From assembly GCA_036003365.1 (NCBI GenBank), contig DASYSL010000206.1:1-20431 (forward strand): a stretch of 20,431 nt of DNA, written 5' to 3'. The stretch's first letter is position 1; each line of letters opens with the position of its first letter. Made by a program: the position numbers and the translations under genes. The notes under the pieces were generated by a model, which saw only the letters and a list, made by a program, of their open reading frames with translations, did no database searches and was not told the origin of the DNA. Shown one piece after another: positions 17,241 through 20,431 of this stretch. The stretch is from DASYSL01 sp036003365. GTDB lineage: Bacteria; Eisenbacteria; RBG-16-71-46; DASYSL01.

Positions 17241-17265
17241 CCCCCTCGGTCCCTCCACGAGGGGG
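17241..17265 (+). terminator. hairpin after the PorU-like gene
   Basis: CCCCCTCG (17241-17248) and CGAGGGGG (17258-17265) form an 8-bp perfect stem around a 9-nt loop, 20 bp after the stop codon. No real T-run follows (GAGGTCTT), so it may be a pause or RNA-stabilising hairpin rather than an efficient intrinsic terminator. Confidence 0.45.
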
Positions 17266-17271
17266 GAGGTC

Positions 17272-17300
17272 TTGGAGCCAGGCACCCGTTCGTGAATAAT
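17272..17300 (+). promoter_or_regulatory. promoter for the PorV-like gene
   Basis: TTGGAG (17272-17277) and AATAAT (17295-17300, five of six) are separated by 17 bp. The predicted start near 17307 gives a leader of about 73 nt. An inverted repeat GCACCC/GGGTGC (17282-17287 and 17301-17306) encloses the -10 box and could be an operator. Confidence 0.5.
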
Positions 17301-17379
17301 GGGTGCGACCTTGCGGCCCCCGAGCGGTGTAAGACACGGGGAAACCCGATTTCGCATGATCCCTTTCGGAGGAACCCCG

Positions 17380-18420
17380 ATGAAGTGGTTTGTTCGAGCG
17401 TTACTGGGCGCCGTTCTGGCGCTCGGGGCCGGCGAAGCCATGGCGCAGACGGCCGCGATCTCTCTCTCCATTCCGCCGACCGCGCGAGCCAACGCCATGG
17501 GCGAGGCCTACGTCGCCCTCGCCGAGGATGCCACGGGCGCCTGGTGGAACCCTGGAGCCACGGGCTTCCTGGCCAAGCGCGACGCCTCGATGACGCATGC
17601 CCAGCTGGTGCCCGACCTGGCGTCGGATGTCTTCCACGACTACTTCGCGATGGCCTTCCCCGTAAAGAACGTGGGCGTCTTCTCCGGTAGCTTCCTCTAT
17701 CTGTCGTACGGCGAGAGCGAAGCCCGCGGGCCTTCGGGCGAGGATTTCGGCAGCTTCCGCTCGTACGAGTTCGCGCCCGCCATCTCGTACGGCGTCGAGC
17801 TCGAGCATCAGGTCGGAATCGGCATGACCTTCAAGTACGTGCGCGTGCAGCTGGCTCCGGACCTTCCGTTCCTTCCGCCAGGAGCCGGCACGGGCAGCAC
17901 GGTGGCCTTCGACTTCGGCGCCCTGTGGAAGATCCCCGGCGACCGCGTGAACGTGGGCGCCGCCCTCCAGAACATGGGGCCGGACATCACCTTCATCGAG
18001 GGCGACGGCTCGCCGGGCTCCGACCCGGTGAAGGACCCGATCTACCGCAACCTCAAGATGGGTGTCGCGGGCACGGTCTACAACAAGAACAGTCTCAGCG
18101 TCCTCCTCTTGGGTGACTACAACCAGCTCCTGGTCAAAGGCGAGATCCGCGACACGAGCGGTGCGGTGCGCCGGCGTTATGGCAAGCCGATCTGGAACGG
18201 CGGTGGCGAGCTCGCCTACAAGATGAACGACGTGGCAGTGGCGCTGCGCGGTGGGTACGTGCAGGACACCGACGGCTCGATCTCCGACCCCACGTACGGT
18301 CTTGGCCTGAGCTACAAGGTGCTGCGCGTCGACTTCGCGAGCATCCCCCAGGCCGAGGACAAGAACACCGGCACCAAGCTCGATCGCGTGAAGAAGTTTT
18401 CGCTGAGTGCTCGCTTCTAG
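17380..18420 (+). CDS. PorV/PorQ-like outer-membrane beta-barrel protein
   Basis: The 346-residue protein has a signal peptide ending AMA (about 1-22). The mature N-terminus contains ARANAMGEAYVALAEDATG...WWNPG (35-58), the hallmark of the PorV/PorQ (FadL-related) family. Alternating beta strands follow, and the protein ends in a terminal Phe (SLSARF), as expected for a barrel inserted by BamA. In Bacteroidota, PorV is the T9SS shuttle that carries folded cargo from the translocon to PorU. The start at 17380 is fixed by GGAGGA (17368-17373), six bases upstream; the frame is open further up to 17299, but that would destroy the signal peptide. It follows the PorU-like gene by 158 bp with its own promoter, and the M6 gene begins 19 bp after its stop. 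Confidence 0.87.
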   Translation: MKWFVRALLGAVLALGAGEAMAQTAAISLSIPPTARANAMGEAYVALAEDATGAWWNPGATGFLAKRDASMTHAQLVPDLASDVFHDYFAMAFPVKNVGVFSGSFLYLSYGESEARGPSGEDFGSFRSYEFAPAISYGVELEHQVGIGMTFKYVRVQLAPDLPFLPPGAGTGSTVAFDFGALWKIPGDRVNVGAALQNMGPDITFIEGDGSPGSDPVKDPIYRNLKMGVAGTVYNKNSLSVLLLGDYNQLLVKGEIRDTSGAVRRRYGKPIWNGGGELAYKMNDVAVALRGGYVQDTDGSISDPTYGLGLSYKVLRVDFASIPQAEDKNTGTKLDRVKKFSLSARF

Positions 18421-18439
18421 CCGTCGTTTTCAGTCCTCC

Positions 18440-20431
18440 ATGCCGAGGCCGCGCTCAGGGAGAGCGCGGCCTTTGCTCTGGCTGCTGCTCCTCGGGCTGA
18501 GCCTCGGCGCAAGCGCGGCTCGGGCGGCCACGCCCTTCGCCTCCTTCCGACTCAACCGCACGGCGGCGTCCGACTCCGTGCGCACGCACGCGATGCTCAC
18601 GCGTGTGAACGCGCTGCACGCCGAGCAGGCCGCCGGACGCATGACGCGCGACGTGCTCATGATGCCGGGCGGCAGCCTCGGCATTCTCAAGCGCGGGCCC
18701 ACCGGCCGCTGGCTGCCGGCGCGCGGCGCCACCAATGCGCGCTCCGAGATTCTCCGCACCGGCTCTCTCGAAGCTTTGTCGCACGGCGACCTGGCACGCG
18801 CGGGCTCCAAGGTGAGCGTGGCCGGTCAGGACACGGTGCGCATTCTCGTCCTGCGCATCGACTTCCTGCACGACCGCGCCGGCTCGCAGACCACGGGCGA
18901 CGGCAAGTTCGATTTGACGACGGGGGGCACCGATCCGCCGCCGGTCGACGCGCCGCCCCACAACCGCGCCTTCTACGAAGATCACTTCAAGGCGCTGGGC
19001 AAATACTTCGCCGCCGAGTTCCACGACCGGCTCGTGGTCCAGTACGACGTCTATCCGCAGGCCGACACGGCGTACCACTGCAACGACATGGACGACTGGG
19101 GTCCGTGGACCATCTCGCAGGACGTGTTCCCGCTCGCCTACAAGATGTTTCAGGACATGCTGGCCGCGGCGGACACGCAGGACACGAGCATTCCGTGGTC
19201 CAAGTTCGACCGCATCGCCATCGTCCACGCCGGCTCCGACTTGCAGAGCGACACCAGGCTCGATTCGCCGAAAGACATCCCGACCTTCACCATCGGCCTC
19301 GATTCGACGCTCGCGGTTCCGGTGGCCGATTCGTCGTTCTACGTGTTCGGCGGCGCCATCCTTCCCGAGACTGCCAACCAGGACGGCAACTTCGCGGCCT
19401 TGAACGCCGTGATCGCGCACGAGCACGGGCACAATATCTTCGGCTGGCGCGACGTGTACGACGTGTTCTCGGGGCTGCCGGTGTGCGGCTACTGGACGCT
19501 CATGGACACCGGCAATCTGACCGGCACAACGGTCCAGGTAGGTAGCGGCGCCGACATGAAGACCTTTTTCGCCATCGGCCTCGTGCCGCCGCTCTCCGAC
19601 CCCTATCAACGGCACCTGGCCTACGCGGATCTGCCGGAAGAAGTCGAGACGGTAGGCATCGATTCGCTGAAGTCGCCGCTCGTCGAGGACAAGGCGCTCA
19701 AGATTCCGCTCGACTCCGAGGAATACCTGCTGCTCGAGAACCGGCAGGGCGATCTGAACAACAACGGACAGCTCACGCTGGTGCGCGACTCGACCACGGG
19801 CGTGATCATGGGCCCCGGTCCCGAAGATCCGAACGAGTACGACTACCTGCTGCCCGGCTGGGGCGTGCTGGCCTGGCAGGTGGACGAATCGGTCGTGGCT
19901 TTCGATCCGCCGGGGCGCCGCGTCGACAGCTTCTATTCGTTGAACGGCAATCCCAAGCGGCGCGGCCTGCACATCCTCGAAGGGGACGGCCTGCAGGACT
20001 TGGGCGACTTCACGTCGCCCTATCCGCTCGGCTCGCCTCTCGATCCCTGGTTCGTCGGCAACGGCACGCGCATCGCGCCCGACGGGCGACCGCCGCTGCT
20101 CACCAACTCGGGCACCAATCCACATGTCGTGGCCGACATCCTGGACACCACGCAGCTCGTGATGCGCGTGCGCATCACGCCCGACTGGCGCCTGCCGGGC
20201 TGGCCGATCAAAGCGCGCTCGCCGGTGGGCGGCATCGAGCCCCTGGTGATGAACTTCAGCGGGGGAATCGGACGCCGCGTGGTCTTCGCGGCAGGGGATT
20301 CGGCGATTCACGCCGTGCAGCCGGACGGAACGGACGAGGTTCTCTTCCAGGCGCCGGCGCCGTTGTCGCCTGTCGCCGAGCTCGACGATTCCGCGCGCGG
20401 GCCTTTGGTCGTCGCGGTTTATCCGGATCCG
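18440..20431 (+). CDS. Secreted M6-family metalloprotease (partial, runs off the right edge)
   Basis: From the ATG at 18440 the frame is open for 664 codons to the window edge with no stop. A signal peptide with an Arg-rich start and a Leu-rich core ends ARA (about 1-29). The zinc site HEHGHNIFGWRDVYD begins at His327 and fits the M6 pattern HExxHxxxGxxD; a Met-turn-like YWTLMDTG follows at 351-358. Residues about 590-664 begin a repeat with LPGWPI and DSAIHAVQPDG that resembles the propeller repeats of the subtilase at 2691-5615, so a C-terminal propeller and sorting tail are likely beyond the window. No ribosome site precedes the ATG, and a terminator-like hairpin overlaps codons 3-11. The gene may depend on readthrough from the PorV-like gene 19 bp upstream. 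An alternative TTG at 18473 would leave a signal peptide without its basic start. Confidence 0.87.
   Translation, partial: MPRPRSGRARPLLWLLLLGLSLGASAARAATPFASFRLNRTAASDSVRTHAMLTRVNALHAEQAAGRMTRDVLMMPGGSLGILKRGPTGRWLPARGATNARSEILRTGSLEALSHGDLARAGSKVSVAGQDTVRILVLRIDFLHDRAGSQTTGDGKFDLTTGGTDPPPVDAPPHNRAFYEDHFKALGKYFAAEFHDRLVVQYDVYPQADTAYHCNDMDDWGPWTISQDVFPLAYKMFQDMLAAADTQDTSIPWSKFDRIAIVHAGSDLQSDTRLDSPKDIPTFTIGLDSTLAVPVADSSFYVFGGAILPETANQDGNFAALNAVIAHEHGHNIFGWRDVYDVFSGLPVCGYWTLMDTGNLTGTTVQVGSGADMKTFFAIGLVPPLSDPYQRHLAYADLPEEVETVGIDSLKSPLVEDKALKIPLDSEEYLLLENRQGDLNNNGQLTLVRDSTTGVIMGPGPEDPNEYDYLLPGWGVLAWQVDESVVAFDPPGRRVDSFYSLNGNPKRRGLHILEGDGLQDLGDFTSPYPLGSPLDPWFVGNGTRIAPDGRPPLLTNSGTNPHVVADILDTTQLVMRVRITPDWRLPGWPIKARSPVGGIEPLVMNFSGGIGRRVVFAAGDSAIHAVQPDGTDEVLFQAPAPLSPVAELDDSARGPLVVAVYPDP
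18446..18472 (+). terminator. strong hairpin with short T-run, inside the M6 start codons
   Basis: AGGCCGCGCTC (18446-18456) and GAGCGCGGCCT (18462-18472) form a perfect 11-bp stem with a 5-nt loop, followed by TTGCTCT. It looks like an intrinsic terminator for the PorV-like transcript but sits 4 bp after the ATG of the M6 gene, within its signal-peptide codons. It could therefore act as an attenuator or limit translation of the protease. Confidence 0.6.

Noticed and set aside
17299..17379. Upstream ATG at 17299 as the start of the PorV-like gene
   Set aside because: It overlaps the promoter -10 region, lacks a ribosome site and would bury the signal peptide; GGAGGA fixes the start at 17380.

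Overview
The window is GC-rich, densely coding bacterial DNA. Several things point to a diderm from the FCB side of the tree outside the Bacteroidota proper, with Candidatus Eisenbacteria or a similar lineage as my best guess. These are the high GC content, secreted proteases that end in T9SS-like or FlgD-like beta-sandwich tails, a gingipain-fold PorU-like protein beside a PorV-like outer-membrane barrel, and ordinary housekeeping genes. The phylum assignment is inference; no rRNA or other taxonomic marker is present.

Left part, minus strand (86-2572). A tRNA-Glu(UUC) with its own near-consensus promoter lies downstream of a membrane-anchored AAA+ ATPase with a periplasmic SPOR domain (DamX/ExeA-like architecture). 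Upstream of that is pyrE (orotate phosphoribosyltransferase). Genes diverge at about 2573-2690.

Plus strand from 2691. A secreted S8 subtilisin-like protease carries a seven-repeat FG-GAP/propeller region and a C-terminal sorting-type domain. It is followed by a 268-bp gap holding an exact 48-bp-period array of variable perfect palindromes (about 5631-5786), which I do not recognise and consider the most novel DNA-level feature. A promoter at 5816-5844 then appears to drive a compact set: M23 metallopeptidase, dnaE, accA and a small protein of unknown function, with gaps of 7, 13 and 22 bp.

Right part (12612-20431). A second promoter candidate precedes a 55-residue Trm112/YcaR-like zinc-ribbon gene, which is nearly contiguous with a 1422-residue C25 (gingipain-fold) PorU-like protein. 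After a hairpin and a new promoter comes a PorV/PorQ-like outer-membrane beta-barrel, then an M6-family metalloprotease that runs off the right edge. A strong terminator-like hairpin lies inside the first codons of the M6 gene.

Taken together, the subtilase, PorU-like peptidase, PorV-like barrel and M6 protease look like cargo plus surface-attachment parts of a T9SS-related pathway. The translocon itself is not in the window, so this is an inference from family membership and gene order.
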